Shown here: one piece after another, positions 33,513 to 39,951 of the stretch
Layout: the number at the start of each line of letters is the position of its first letter
How positions within the stretch are numbered: the first letter of the stretch is position 1
NCBI RefSeq assembly: GCF_000156175.1
Contig: NZ_GG692711.1
Location: forward strand, 225,320 to 265,270
Direction: 5' to 3'
Source: Collinsella intestinalis DSM 13280
GTDB lineage: Bacteria > Actinomycetota > Coriobacteriia > Coriobacteriales > Coriobacteriaceae
DNA length: 39,951 bases
Made by a program: the position numbers and the translations under genes
Notes under the pieces: generated by a model
The model's database searches: none
Told to the model about the DNA's origin: nothing
Seen by the model: the letters and a program-made list of their open reading frames with translations, nothing else

Positions 33513-33806
33513 GTGGCAAGCAACAAAAGATCGGCGCGCGCCAAGCAGCGCGCGGCATTTGAGGCCGGGTTCGACGGATGCGCCATGGGCGACCTGTTCA
33601 CACGCGAGCGGGAACGCGAGGATCGTCTCGATGCCGAACACGAGGCCGCGCTCCGACGCAAAGCCTGCGAGTCCAAGAACCGCTACTCGAGCAAAGCGGA
33701 AGCGGAGAACGCTATAGCCGCATGCGCCGAGCACGGGCGCCGGGGCCTTTCAGCCTACCGCTGCCCCTACTGCAATGGATGGCACCTCACAAGCCATCCG
33801 AGGTAG
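33513..33806 (+). CDS. Small CxxC (zinc-ribbon-like) protein of unknown function
   Basis: The 97-residue protein starts at GTG with ACGGAGGG six bases upstream. Its C-terminal half (KNRYSSKAEAENAIAACAEH, then YRCPYCNGWHLTSHP) forms one CxxC knuckle with nearby His residues, typical of a short zinc-binding domain seen in many uncharacterised bacterial and phage proteins. The N-terminal half is charged and helical. The single CxxC means metal binding would need the His residues or dimerisation. I do not know its function; it shares no clear operon with its neighbours. Confidence 0.72.
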   Translation: MASNKRSARAKQRAAFEAGFDGCAMGDLFTREREREDRLDAEHEAALRRKACESKNRYSSKAEAENAIAACAEHGRRGLSAYRCPYCNGWHLTSHPR

Positions 33807-33879
33807 AAGCGCGCGACCATCGCTCGGACGAGAGACGCAAGCCACCGGCACTCAGACGCCGCCCACGGCCCTCTTGAAC

Positions 33880-34443
33880 TTAAGCGTGGTAAGGGCATTC
33901 GCTTCCGAGACACGCCTTGTTCAACGACGCCACGGCGCACTCCGGCACCTGCTCACCGACCTTGAGACGCAACCCAAAATTGTCGTTAAACCATGGGACG
34001 GCCGTGCGAACGGCGATGCGCGAATCTCGCTTGCAACAACGAGGCGATCCCGCCCGGGCGATAGCGCCCAGGATCTCCGAGACCATCAGCTGGCCCTCGC
34101 TCCAACCCTCGCGGCGCAGGGGCGCATTGCCGGCTAGAACGGCGAATGCCATACCGCACGAAGCCGCCGCCCCGCACACACCCCACTTCGCACATGTAGC
34201 TCCCGGCACACATGCCGCACGGGAGTCGAGTTCGGCCAACGCCTCGGAAAGGCCGGCACCATCATGGTGGGCGGTCTGCCATGCGCAGGCGAGGAGCGAG
34301 GCGCCGACCAGGAAATGATGCACGGGCCCAAACGCCGCACAGCGCTCATCGGACATAAGCGCCTCCAACAGCGCCGCGGGATCTTCGCCCCGCCACGCCA
34401 AGCACACCTCGTGAACCCATGTACTGTCGTCTGAGCTCGCCAT
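33880..34443 (-). CDS. DUF5714-like cysteine-rich protein
   Basis: The 187-residue protein is cysteine-rich: GATCAKWGVCGAAASCGMAF in the middle, SPRCCKRDSRIAV and CLGSECPYHA at the C-terminal end. These clustered Cys residues and the PRCCKR motif recall the DUF5714 family, known from anaerobic bacteria and archaea without an assigned function. Metal, metalloid or iron-sulfur binding is likely from the sequence alone. The ATG at 34443 has GGAAAGG eight bases upstream; the frame also offers a TTG seven codons earlier inside the promoter region. It is divergent from the ArsC-ArsR fusion, sharing an operator-rich spacer, so it is probably under ArsR control. Confidence 0.68.
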   Translation of the reverse strand: MASSDDSTWVHEVCLAWRGEDPAALLEALMSDERCAAFGPVHHFLVGASLLACAWQTAHHDGAGLSEALAELDSRAACVPGATCAKWGVCGAAASCGMAFAVLAGNAPLRREGWSEGQLMVSEILGAIARAGSPRCCKRDSRIAVRTAVPWFNDNFGLRLKVGEQVPECAVASLNKACLGSECPYHA

Positions 34444-34466
34444 GTGGCCCGCCTTTCCGCTCAAGT

Positions 34467-34501
34467 ATCGACATCTGTCGATATGTTATCATATCGATAT
34501 G
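34467..34501. promoter_or_regulatory. ArsR-type operator region between DUF5714-like gene and arsC-arsR
   Basis: ATCGACATCTGTCGAT (34467-34482) is an inverted repeat with two central bases unpaired, and CATATCGATATG (34490-34501) is a perfect palindrome; CGATATG/CATATCG (34479-34496) makes a third overlapping dyad. TATGAT (34488-34493, minus strand) may be the -10 of the leftward gene. Overlapping dyads of this kind are typical for ArsR-family dimers in a divergent promoter. Confidence 0.65.
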
Positions 34502-34545
34502 TATCAATATTGAGTAATTGCAGGTAGATATAGGAGGGTCAGGAT

Positions 34546-35244
34546 ATGGGCAAGCCAGTCGTGGCATTCGTCTGCACGCACAACGGCTGTCGGAGCCAGA
34601 TCGCAGAGGCGATGGCGCGCCGATTCGCAGATGACGTCATGCTCGCCCGCTCCGCGGGAACGCACCCAGCGAAGATCGTCAATCCCGATGCCGCGCGTCT
34701 ATTGGCAAGCGAATACGAATTCGACGTTGCCTCCCTCGAGCCCAAATCCCTGACCTGCCTGCCCGATGTCGACATCCTCATCACCATGGGGTGCGGCGTT
34801 GAATGCCCCTCCCTACCGGCGATGTACCGTGAGGACTGGGGACTGGAAGATCCAACCGGCAAAGGCGACGATGCGTTCCTCCGCACGATGCGCGCCATCC
34901 AGCAACGCGTCATCGGACTCCGAGCCCGCATCGTGGCCGGCGAGTTCGACCGCGAGCGGCTCGCATCGAACCTCAAGGCGCTGGGCGACCCCAACCGGCT
35001 CCGCATCGTCGAGCTGCTATGGGACGGCGAGGAGCAGTGCGCCTGCAACCTCCTCTCGGAGCTCGAGATCTCGCAGCCCACGCTCTCCCATCACATGGCG
35101 GCGCTCCGAGATGCGGGGATCGTCCGTGCCCGCAAGGACGGCCGTTGGATGCACTACCAGCTCGACCACGATGTCCTCGATGCAATCGCCGCACTGCTCG
35201 GACAGAGCATCGCCTACCGCGCATGGGAGGATCCAGAGGAGTAG
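34546..35244 (+). CDS. ArsC-ArsR fusion: arsenate reductase domain plus HTH repressor
   Basis: The 232-residue protein has two domains. Residues 1 to about 135 are a low-molecular-weight-phosphatase-type arsenate reductase: CTHNGCRSQIAEA with Cys10, Cys15 and Arg16 as the active-site loop, and TMGCGVECP holding the pair of Cys that relay electrons to thioredoxin. Residues from about 140 are an ArsR-type winged helix: LKALGDPNRLRIVELL, QCACNLLSELEISQPTLSHHM and AGIVRARKDGRWMHYQL; the CAC in the alpha3-like helix could bind arsenite. All catalytic Cys are present, so it may be active. AGGAGGG lies before the ATG. A dyad-rich operator is directly upstream. Confidence 0.9.
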   Translation: MGKPVVAFVCTHNGCRSQIAEAMARRFADDVMLARSAGTHPAKIVNPDAARLLASEYEFDVASLEPKSLTCLPDVDILITMGCGVECPSLPAMYREDWGLEDPTGKGDDAFLRTMRAIQQRVIGLRARIVAGEFDRERLASNLKALGDPNRLRIVELLWDGEEQCACNLLSELEISQPTLSHHMAALRDAGIVRARKDGRWMHYQLDHDVLDAIAALLGQSIAYRAWEDPEE

Positions 35245-35331
35245 ACAGCGCATTCAGACATCAGCCAATCGAACGGCAGACGCTTGCCGGGCATCGGGCA
35301 CCCAACCATCCCACACCCGCCGGCAAGGCGA

Positions 35332-35360
35332 TGGACCGTCGGCTTCGGCCGTGCTACACT
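35332..35360 (+). promoter_or_regulatory. Promoter of the ABC-F gene
   Basis: TGGACC (35332-35337), a 17-base spacer and TACACT (35355-35360), with an extended TG, predict a start near 35367, so the leader before the ABC-F start is about 127 bases. Confidence 0.5.
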
Positions 35361-35426
35361 CACCCTCGCCCGCCCGATGGATTCGGGCCCCATGCGAGGG
35401 CACCACCGCGAAGAGACAAGGCGACC

Positions 35427-35438
35427 ATGCGCTTTTAG
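35427..35438 (+). CDS. Possible three-codon leader peptide (MRF) before the ABC-F gene
   Basis: ATG CGC TTT TAG with AAGGCG four bases upstream lies between the promoter and the ABC-F start. Very short upstream frames are known to control antibiotic-resistance ABC-F genes. The frame is too short for any sequence-based proof. Confidence 0.3.
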   Translation: MRF

Positions 35439-35463
35439 ACATCCACCTCAACGATTCTGTTGG

Positions 35464-35483
35464 CCTCCGATCAAACAAGGAGG
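35464..35483 (+). promoter_or_regulatory. Hairpin that would hide the ABC-F ribosome binding site
   Basis: CCTCC (35464-35468) can pair with GGAGG (35479-35483), which is part of the ribosome binding site of the ABC-F gene; the loop is ten bases. A stalled ribosome on the upstream leader could open it. Confidence 0.45.
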
Positions 35484-35493
35484 GGATGTCTTT

Positions 35494-37014
35494 ATGCAGC
35501 TCGCACTCTCGCGTGTGACCTACACGCACCCCGCAGCGCAAGACCCCATTTTGAATAACGCGACCATTGCCTTCCCGCAAGGCTGGACCGGGCTTTTGGG
35601 CGACAACGGCTGCGGCAAGTCCACGCTCGCCAAAATCGCCTGCGGCCTTCTGAAACCCGACTCGGGAACGGTTTCGGGCAATCTGCTCGCCGCCTACTGC
35701 CCACAGGAGGCAGACGAAGCGCCCACGATCCTGGCGGACTTTGCGCTCGACTTTGGCCGCGAGGCCCGCAGCCTCCGCAAACGCCTGAGTCTCACCGATG
35801 ACATGCCCTGGCGCTGGGACGAGCTCAGCTTCGGTGAGCGCAAGAAACTGCAGATCGCCTGCTCGCTCTGGCAGCGACCCGATGTGCTCGCAGTGGATGA
35901 GCCGACCAATCACCTCGATTGCGAGGCCCGTGCCCAACTGACAGGACTGCTGGCCAGCTTCACCGGCGTCGGCATCCTCGTGAGTCACGACCGCGGGCTG
36001 CTGGATGCGCTCGCATCGCGCTGCGCGTCGTTCGAGGCAAGTGGGCCCCGCGGGGAGACTCACATCGTCATCCGCCCCGGCGGATACTCGCAAGCAAGCA
36101 GCCAGGCGGAACGCGAGCGAATGACCGCGATAGACGAACGAAAGAGGGCGAAGGATCATCTCGCGCGCCTTTCCGCTGAGCGCGAGCAGCGTGCCCAGGA
36201 GGCTGCGAGGGCGGATGCCAGGCGTTCGAAACGAGGGCTCGACCCCAAGGATAAAAGCGCCCGCGCCAAGATCGATCTCGCAATCGTCTCGGGCCAGGAC
36301 GGGGCCCGAGGCAAGCTGCTGCGACAGATGGACGGGCGTATGGCAAGCGCCCAGGCCAGAGTCCATGCGGCATATGCGCCCAAACGCTATGACGGCAACC
36401 TGTTCCTGGATGCCGAACCCAGCGCTCGCAAAACCGTGCTTCACATACCCGCGGGCAGTATCCCATGCGGGGCGGGAACCCTCGAGCTACCCGAGATCTT
36501 TGTGGGAAACACCGAGCACATCGGCATCATAGGACACAACGGCGCAGGCAAAACCACACTTCTCGACCACATACGCGAGCTGCTCGCGTGCGATGGTGCC
36601 AAAGGAGGCCGACGGCTTTCGGTCCTCGACATCCCCCAAGAGCCGAGTCGGGAGCAACGGTCGCAGATACTCGAAGAGGTCCGCTCCCTCTCCCCTACCG
36701 ACTGCGGACATGTATTCAGCTGCGTGGCGCAGCTGAACTCAGAACCCGACCGCATCATGGAAGGCGCTGCAACCAGCCCCGGTGAGTTGCGAAAACTGAT
36801 GATTGCCCGCGGCCTGCTGGACGCGCCCGCGCTCATCATCATGGACGAACCCACCAACCACCTCGACCTGCACTCGGTCGAGGCGCTCGAACGGGCGCTC
36901 GCGCAGTTCGGCGGCGCGCTGCTGTTGGTGAGCCACGACCATGCGTTCCTGCGAGAGTGCACAAGCATCACCTGGGAGATTAAAGGCGGGACCCTAAAGA
37001 CACGCCAAAGGTGA
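35494..37014 (+). CDS. ABC-F family ATPase (possible ribosome protection protein)
   Basis: The 506-residue protein has two ABC domains and no membrane part. The first has Walker A GDNGCGKST (36-44), signature LSFGERKKLQIA and Walker B VLAVDEPTNHLD; the second has GHNGAGKTT (about 348), signature SPGELRKLMIARG and LIIMDEPTNHLDLHSVE. A basic, helical interdomain linker (about 205-290, rich in Arg, Lys and Glu) is the part that reaches into the ribosome in ABC-F proteins. Its size and short linker resemble the antibiotic-resistance (Lsa/Vga/Msr-like) type rather than EttA, but sequence alone cannot show resistance. GGAGGGG lies eight bases before the ATG, inside a possible hairpin. Confidence 0.88.
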   Translation: MQLALSRVTYTHPAAQDPILNNATIAFPQGWTGLLGDNGCGKSTLAKIACGLLKPDSGTVSGNLLAAYCPQEADEAPTILADFALDFGREARSLRKRLSLTDDMPWRWDELSFGERKKLQIACSLWQRPDVLAVDEPTNHLDCEARAQLTGLLASFTGVGILVSHDRGLLDALASRCASFEASGPRGETHIVIRPGGYSQASSQAERERMTAIDERKRAKDHLARLSAEREQRAQEAARADARRSKRGLDPKDKSARAKIDLAIVSGQDGARGKLLRQMDGRMASAQARVHAAYAPKRYDGNLFLDAEPSARKTVLHIPAGSIPCGAGTLELPEIFVGNTEHIGIIGHNGAGKTTLLDHIRELLACDGAKGGRRLSVLDIPQEPSREQRSQILEEVRSLSPTDCGHVFSCVAQLNSEPDRIMEGAATSPGELRKLMIARGLLDAPALIIMDEPTNHLDLHSVEALERALAQFGGALLLVSHDHAFLRECTSITWEIKGGTLKTRQR

Positions 37015-37095
37015 ACAATATGCTGCAATGTCTATTCGATCTCACCCCATTGATCCAGACTCCCTCTCACTGGAAATCACAATTTGATTGCCTAC

Positions 37096-37138
37096 TTGTA
37101 TACGAACATATGTTCTTATAGAATTAGAACAGGTGTTC
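37096..37138 (+). promoter_or_regulatory. SOS-type promoter of the toxin-antitoxin module (two LexA boxes)
   Basis: TTGTAT (37096-37101), a 17-base spacer and TAGAAT (37119-37124) form a good promoter. Box 1, GAACATATGTTC (37104-37115), fills the spacer; box 2, GAACAGGTGTTC (37127-37138), covers the predicted start. Both fit GAAC-RNRY-GTTC and lie 23 bases apart, about two helical turns. Confidence 0.8.
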
Positions 37139-37165
37139 GTCTCAAATAGTATGTTTTGCCAATTA

Positions 37166-37181
37166 TTATCATATGTGATAA
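37166..37181 (+). promoter_or_regulatory. Palindrome likely bound by the antitoxin
   Basis: TTATCA-TATG-TGATAA is a perfect 16-base dyad between the promoter and the toxin start. HigA-type antitoxins bind such dyads to repress their own operon. Confidence 0.55.
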
Positions 37182-37194
37182 GTTTAGGAGTAAG

Positions 37195-37548
37195 ATGGCA
37201 ATGGAGGTCCAGTATTTCGAAGACGATCAAGGACGGCAACCTGCAAAGGAGTTCATCGATGGACTCGACCCAAAGATGAGAGCCAAAGTTTTCGGGAGGC
37301 TGCTCCTTTTGGAAGAATATGGCGAACGGCTACCGATGCCATTTGCCCGGCATCTCGAGGATGGCATCTTCGAGCTGAGAACACCCCAAGGCTCGAACAT
37401 CACCCGCCTCCTCTATTTCTTCTTTGTTGGCAATCGCGCTATCGTCACCAACGGTTTCGTGAAAAAGACTCAGCGAACGCCAAGAAAAGAAATAGAGCGT
37501 GCAAAGAAGTTCAGGGAGATCTGGAGGTCACACAATGACCGGCTTTAG
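37195..37548 (+). CDS. HigB/Gp49-like toxin of a type II toxin-antitoxin module
   Basis: The 117-residue protein matches the phage Gp49-like/HigB (RelE superfamily) toxins: FEDDQGRQPAKEFIDGL at its start, the core ARHLEDGIFELRTPQGSNITRLLYFFF with the ExR, R and F residues typical of RelE-fold mRNA interferases, and TNGFVKKTQRTPRKEIERAKKFREI. It probably cleaves mRNA at the ribosome. AGGAG lies before ATG 37195 (a second in-frame ATG at 37201 is possible). The gene overlaps the antitoxin gene by 14 bases; toxin-first order is that of higBA. The segment is more AT-rich than the flanks, suggesting horizontal transfer. Confidence 0.88.
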   Translation: MAMEVQYFEDDQGRQPAKEFIDGLDPKMRAKVFGRLLLLEEYGERLPMPFARHLEDGIFELRTPQGSNITRLLYFFFVGNRAIVTNGFVKKTQRTPRKEIERAKKFREIWRSHNDRL

Positions 37549-37807
37549 GGAACATCTTGATGAGTCTCTCAAAGACCCCGCCTTCCGTCATGAATGGAGT
37601 GCTCAGGAAACCGAACGTGAAGTCATGAAAAGCATCGTGAAGGCGCGCATCGCCGCAGGGCTGACCCAAAAGGAACTGGCCGACCGCTGCGGCATGAAGG
37701 CGGCCAATCTCTGTAGACTGGAAAATGGCAATGGCAATCCTTCGGTGGCGACGCTTTCCAAAATAGCCCACGGTCTCGGCAAAAAGCTGCAGATCAGCTT
37801 TGTGTAG
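37535..37807 (+). CDS. XRE-family antitoxin (HigA-like)
   Basis: The 90-residue protein has an N-terminal segment (FREHLDESLKDPAFRHEW) that likely wraps the toxin and a helix-turn-helix of the XRE/Cro type (AGLTQKELADRCGMKAANLCRLENGNGNPSVATLSKIAHGLG). It should neutralise the HigB-like toxin and repress the operon at the dyad upstream. GGAGG lies seven bases before the ATG. The overlap with the toxin frame implies coupled translation. Confidence 0.9.
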   Translation: MTGFREHLDESLKDPAFRHEWSAQETEREVMKSIVKARIAAGLTQKELADRCGMKAANLCRLENGNGNPSVATLSKIAHGLGKKLQISFV

Positions 37808-37828
37808 CACAATCACCAGTCGAGTAAA

Positions 37829-37859
37829 CAGGGCCGATCCCATATGGGACCGGCCCTGT
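37829..37859 (+). terminator. Hairpin after the toxin-antitoxin operon
   Basis: CAGGGCCG and CGGCCCTG pair, with an inner TCCC/GGGA stem around ATAT. There is no T-run, so its strength as a terminator is uncertain. Confidence 0.5.
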
Positions 37860-37936
37860 CGCGTCATCATCGCCACGGAAGGGCCCTCGAATTGAGAGCA
37901 ATTGATTTTTCACAAGCGAAAAAGAGACCCATTCGA

Positions 37937-38059
37937 AGTTCTGCCGCGGTTTTCGAGCACCTCGTGAGTAGACGACGATTACGTCCCGACAAAGTCGCAG
38001 GTAGAACGCTTGTCGTTTTTTCGTCTACCTTCAAGGTCACCGAAAACTGCGGCAGAACT
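37937..38059. repeat. 123-base element with imperfect terminal inverted repeats
   Basis: AGTTCTGCCGCGGTTTTCG (37937-37955) and CGAAAACTGCGGCAGAACT (38041-38059) are reverse complements with one mismatch. Pairing extends inwards imperfectly through GTAGACGA (about 37968) and TCGTCTAC (about 38024). The centre has no open frame. The shape suggests a miniature inverted-repeat element or a structured RNA. The region 37860-38075 has no gene. Confidence 0.7.
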
Positions 38060-38075
38060 ACCCTTCAAAAGCGAA

Positions 38076-38110
38076 CAGGGGGTTCCGCTCATCGCGAGCG
38101 GAACCCCCTG
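38076..38110 (-). terminator. Terminator of guaA
   Basis: A perfect stem (CAGGGGGTTCCGCTC / GAGCGGAACCCCCTG) is followed on the minus strand by TTCGCTTTTG. It could also stop rightward readthrough. Confidence 0.75.
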
Positions 38111-38200
38111 CATCAACAACAGCCGGATTCGGGAGGGCTCGAGCTTGAATTATCGTCAGCCCTCATGGGGACCAACTTGCGCCTGCCCCCGATTACCCGA

Positions 38201-39184
38201 TTACTCGAATTCGATGGTCCCGCAGGGCTTCGGGGTGAGGTCGTACAGGACACGACAGATGCCCGCGACCTCGGAGGCGATGCGGTCGCCGATCTTCTTG
38301 AGGAGCGCCCAGTCGAGCTCGGGCACCTCGGCGGTCATAGCGTCGACCGTGTTGACGGCGCGGATGAACGCCGGCCACTCGTAGAGGCGCTTGTCGTCCT
38401 TCACGCCGGTAACGCGGAAGTCGGGCACGGACACGAAGTACTGCCAAACCTTGCCCTCGAGGCCGGCCGCGGCGAACTCCTCGCGCAGGATCGCGTCGGC
38501 CTCACGCAGGGCCTCCAGGCGATCGCGGGTGATGGCGCCGAGGCAGCGCACGCCCAGGCCGGGGCCCGGGAAAGGCTGGCGCTCGACCATGCTCTCGGGC
38601 AAGCCGAGCTCGCGACCAACCACGCGGACCTCGTCCTTGTACAGCAGGCGGACGGGCTCGCAGAGCTCGAACTGCAGGTCATCGGGCAGACCGCCCACGT
38701 TGTGGTGGGCCTTCACGCCGTCGGACTCGAGGATATCGGGGTAGATGGTGCCCTGAGCGAGGAAGGAAACCTCGTCGCCCACCTTGCGGGCCTCCTCCTC
38801 AAACACGCGGATGAACTCGGCGCCGATGATCTTGCGCTTGGCCTCGGGCTCGGCAACGCCGTCGAGCAGGGACAGGAAGCGGTCGATGGCGTCGACGTAG
38901 ACGAGGTTGGCGTCGAGCTGGTTGCGGAACACGTCGACGACCTGCTCGGACTCGCCCTTACGCATGAGGCCGTGGTTCACGTGCACGCAGATGAACTGCT
39001 TGCCGATGGCCTTGATCAGCAGCGCGGCGACCACGGAGGAGTCGACACCGCCGGACAGGGCCAGAAGGGCTTTCTTATCACCGATTTGCTCGCGGCAGGC
39101 GGCGACCTGCTCGGCGATGAAGGCCTGAGCAAGCTCAGGGGTGGTGATACGGACCATGTCGTCGGGGCGCTTGTTCAGATCCAT
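38201..39184 (-). CDS. guaA: GMP synthase ATP-pyrophosphatase subunit without glutaminase domain
   Basis: The enzyme converts XMP to GMP, the last step of guanine nucleotide synthesis. The 327-residue protein contains the ATP-pyrophosphatase domain with the P-loop LSGGVDSSV at 43-51, ALLIKAIGKQFICVHVNHGLMRKGE, the EAKRKIIG and FLAQGTIYPDILES segments, and the dimerisation domain ending YDLTPKPCGTIEFE. The N-terminal glutamine amidotransferase domain of the usual 510-residue GuaA is absent: AAAGGAG lies four bases before the ATG at 39184 and no glutaminase sequence precedes it. This is the split form known mainly from archaea, needing a separate glutaminase (GuaAa) or free ammonia. No such subunit is visible in the window. 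Confidence 0.93.
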   Translation of the reverse strand: MDLNKRPDDMVRITTPELAQAFIAEQVAACREQIGDKKALLALSGGVDSSVVAALLIKAIGKQFICVHVNHGLMRKGESEQVVDVFRNQLDANLVYVDAIDRFLSLLDGVAEPEAKRKIIGAEFIRVFEEEARKVGDEVSFLAQGTIYPDILESDGVKAHHNVGGLPDDLQFELCEPVRLLYKDEVRVVGRELGLPESMVERQPFPGPGLGVRCLGAITRDRLEALREADAILREEFAAAGLEGKVWQYFVSVPDFRVTGVKDDKRLYEWPAFIRAVNTVDAMTAEVPELDWALLKKIGDRIASEVAGICRVLYDLTPKPCGTIEFE

Positions 39185-39303
39185 GGGTCTCCTTTCAAGG
39201 GCACGCGCAGCGAGCGCGACGGGACGTCTTGTAGGCGGGACGTCATATATTACACAGCATTATGCCTTTTCCGCGTGATAGATGCAGGAGAATCGTGCGG
39301 TGA

Positions 39304-39312
39304 TGATACGAT
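39304..39312 (+). promoter_or_regulatory. Extended -10 promoter of the modD-like gene
   Basis: TGATACGAT (TG, one base, TACGAT) lies about 33 bases before the start codon and would give a short leader with AAAGGAGG. No clear -35 was found. Confidence 0.4.
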
Positions 39313-39344
39313 TTCCACCGTAGAAATCTTCAAAAGGAGGACCG

Positions 39345-39951
39345 ATGGTCACCCTATCCGACGCGCGCATCGACGAGCTAATCGCCGAAGACGTGCCTTA
39401 TATCGACCTGACCAGCCATATCCTGGGCGCCGGCACTCAAGCCGGCGCCATGGAATACTTCACCCGCGAGGCCTGCGTGCTCGCCGGAGGCGAGGTCGCG
39501 TCGCGCATCGCCACCAAACTCGGATGCGTCGTCACCAACATCCTGCCCGACGGTACGGCGCTCGAGGCCGGGCAGTCGTTCATGACGATCGGCGGGACCG
39601 CCGCCCAGCTCCATCAGGCCTGGAAGGTCTGCCTCAACGTCTTCGACCATCTTTCCGCCGTGGCCACCAAGACCCGTGCGATGGTCTACGCCGCGCATGC
39701 CGCCAACCCGTCCTGCGAGGTCCTCACCACGCGAAAGAGCATGCCGGGCGTGAAGGACCTCCTCGTTGAGGCCACCATCGCGGGCGGGGCGTTCCCCCAC
39801 CGCTTGGGCCTGTCCGAGACCGTACTCGTATTCGACCATCACCTCTCGTTCATGGGCGGGATCGACGCGCTCATCGAACAGCTACCCCAAATCCGTTCAC
39901 GCTGCATCGAGAAGAAGCTGTTCGTCGAGGTGAACGCCGAGCAGGCGCTCG
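39345..39951 (+). CDS. modD: ModD-like nicotinate-nucleotide pyrophosphorylase homologue (partial)
   Basis: The frame runs open from ATG 39345 to the window end (202 codons), so the C-terminus is missing. It resembles NadC/ModD: DELIAEDVPYIDLTSHILG at the start, FDHLSAVATKTRAMV, then LTTRKSMPGVKDLL, GGAFPHRLGLSETVLVF and FVEVNAEQAL. The TTRK and HRLGLSET motifs fit ModD, a NadC relative often encoded with molybdate transporters, better than true quinolinate phosphoribosyltransferase (which has HR.GL.D..L.K.NH). The ModD reaction is not established. AAAGGAGG lies four bases before the ATG. Whether modABC genes follow is beyond the edge. Confidence 0.82.
   Translation, partial: MVTLSDARIDELIAEDVPYIDLTSHILGAGTQAGAMEYFTREACVLAGGEVASRIATKLGCVVTNILPDGTALEAGQSFMTIGGTAAQLHQAWKVCLNVFDHLSAVATKTRAMVYAAHAANPSCEVLTTRKSMPGVKDLLVEATIAGGAFPHRLGLSETVLVFDHHLSFMGGIDALIEQLPQIRSRCIEKKLFVEVNAEQAL

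Noticed and set aside
39185-39300. Purine-type riboswitch upstream of guaA
   Set aside because: The leader is short and lacks the conserved purine riboswitch core; only a repeated GGGACGTC is visible.
37844-39769. 641-codon plus-strand frame across the repeat element, guaA and the modD-like gene
   Set aside because: It runs through a terminator, guaA in antisense and out of frame through the modD-like gene; product has no recognisable domain.

Overview
The window looks like a chromosome segment of a high-GC Gram-positive bacterium, most likely a Coriobacteriia member close to Collinsella. This is inferred from base composition, codon use and gene content; nothing in the window names the organism. 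The left edge (1 to about 250) looks like an rRNA operon leader reading out of the window leftwards. The right edge cuts a modD/nadC-like gene.

Layout. (1) 558-2160, minus: the translation operon infC-rpmI-rplT behind an attenuator-like leader, with infC starting at a non-standard ATA codon, then tRNA-Leu(CAA). (2) 2171-9905, minus: fba (class II aldolase) with a palindromic operator at its promoter, an MBL-fold hydrolase, and a coupled pair recJ-helicase fusion plus relA (ppGpp synthetase/hydrolase). (3) 10094-11760: a BASS-family transporter convergent with cutC. (4) 11915-16840, minus: a complete branched-chain amino acid ABC operon (livJ-H-M-G-F), divergent from hom (homoserine dehydrogenase, 17269) and followed by a sodium/calcium exchanger. 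(5) 19978-22556: an Lhr-like helicase whose promoter carries a LexA-type SOS box. (6) 22615-28639: an RNA-modification neighbourhood. elp3 (tRNA wobble-uridine radical SAM/GNAT enzyme) is coupled to a spermidine-synthase-like gene and a CapA-like lipoprotein gene; divergently lie a Trm9/ALKBH8-like methyltransferase and a TrmB-like methyltransferase. (7) 28716-31866: a repeat-rich intergenic region and a large Ski2-like helicase. (8) 32053-33806: a membrane-anchored C39-like peptidase, a NifX/NifB-domain protein and a small CxxC protein. (9) 33880-37014: a DUF5714-like gene divergent from an ArsC-ArsR fusion, then an ABC-F ATPase with a leader that may sequester its ribosome binding site. (10) 37096-37807: an AT-rich HigBA-like toxin-antitoxin module with two LexA-type boxes in its promoter. 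(11) 37937-39951: a 123-bp inverted-repeat element, a stand-alone guaA ATP-pyrophosphatase subunit and the partial modD-like gene.

The most interesting signals are: the Elp3 plus Trm9-like pair, which together could build a eukaryote-type mcm5U34 tRNA modification; a small SOS regulon visible from matching LexA boxes at the Lhr helicase and the toxin-antitoxin module; the ArsC-ArsR fusion with a cysteine-rich DUF5714 partner; the RecJ-helicase fusion coupled to relA; the ABC-F leader; and several undescribed-looking repeat elements (4082-4172, 28716-28920, 37937-38059). No CRISPR array and no intact insertion sequence was seen.
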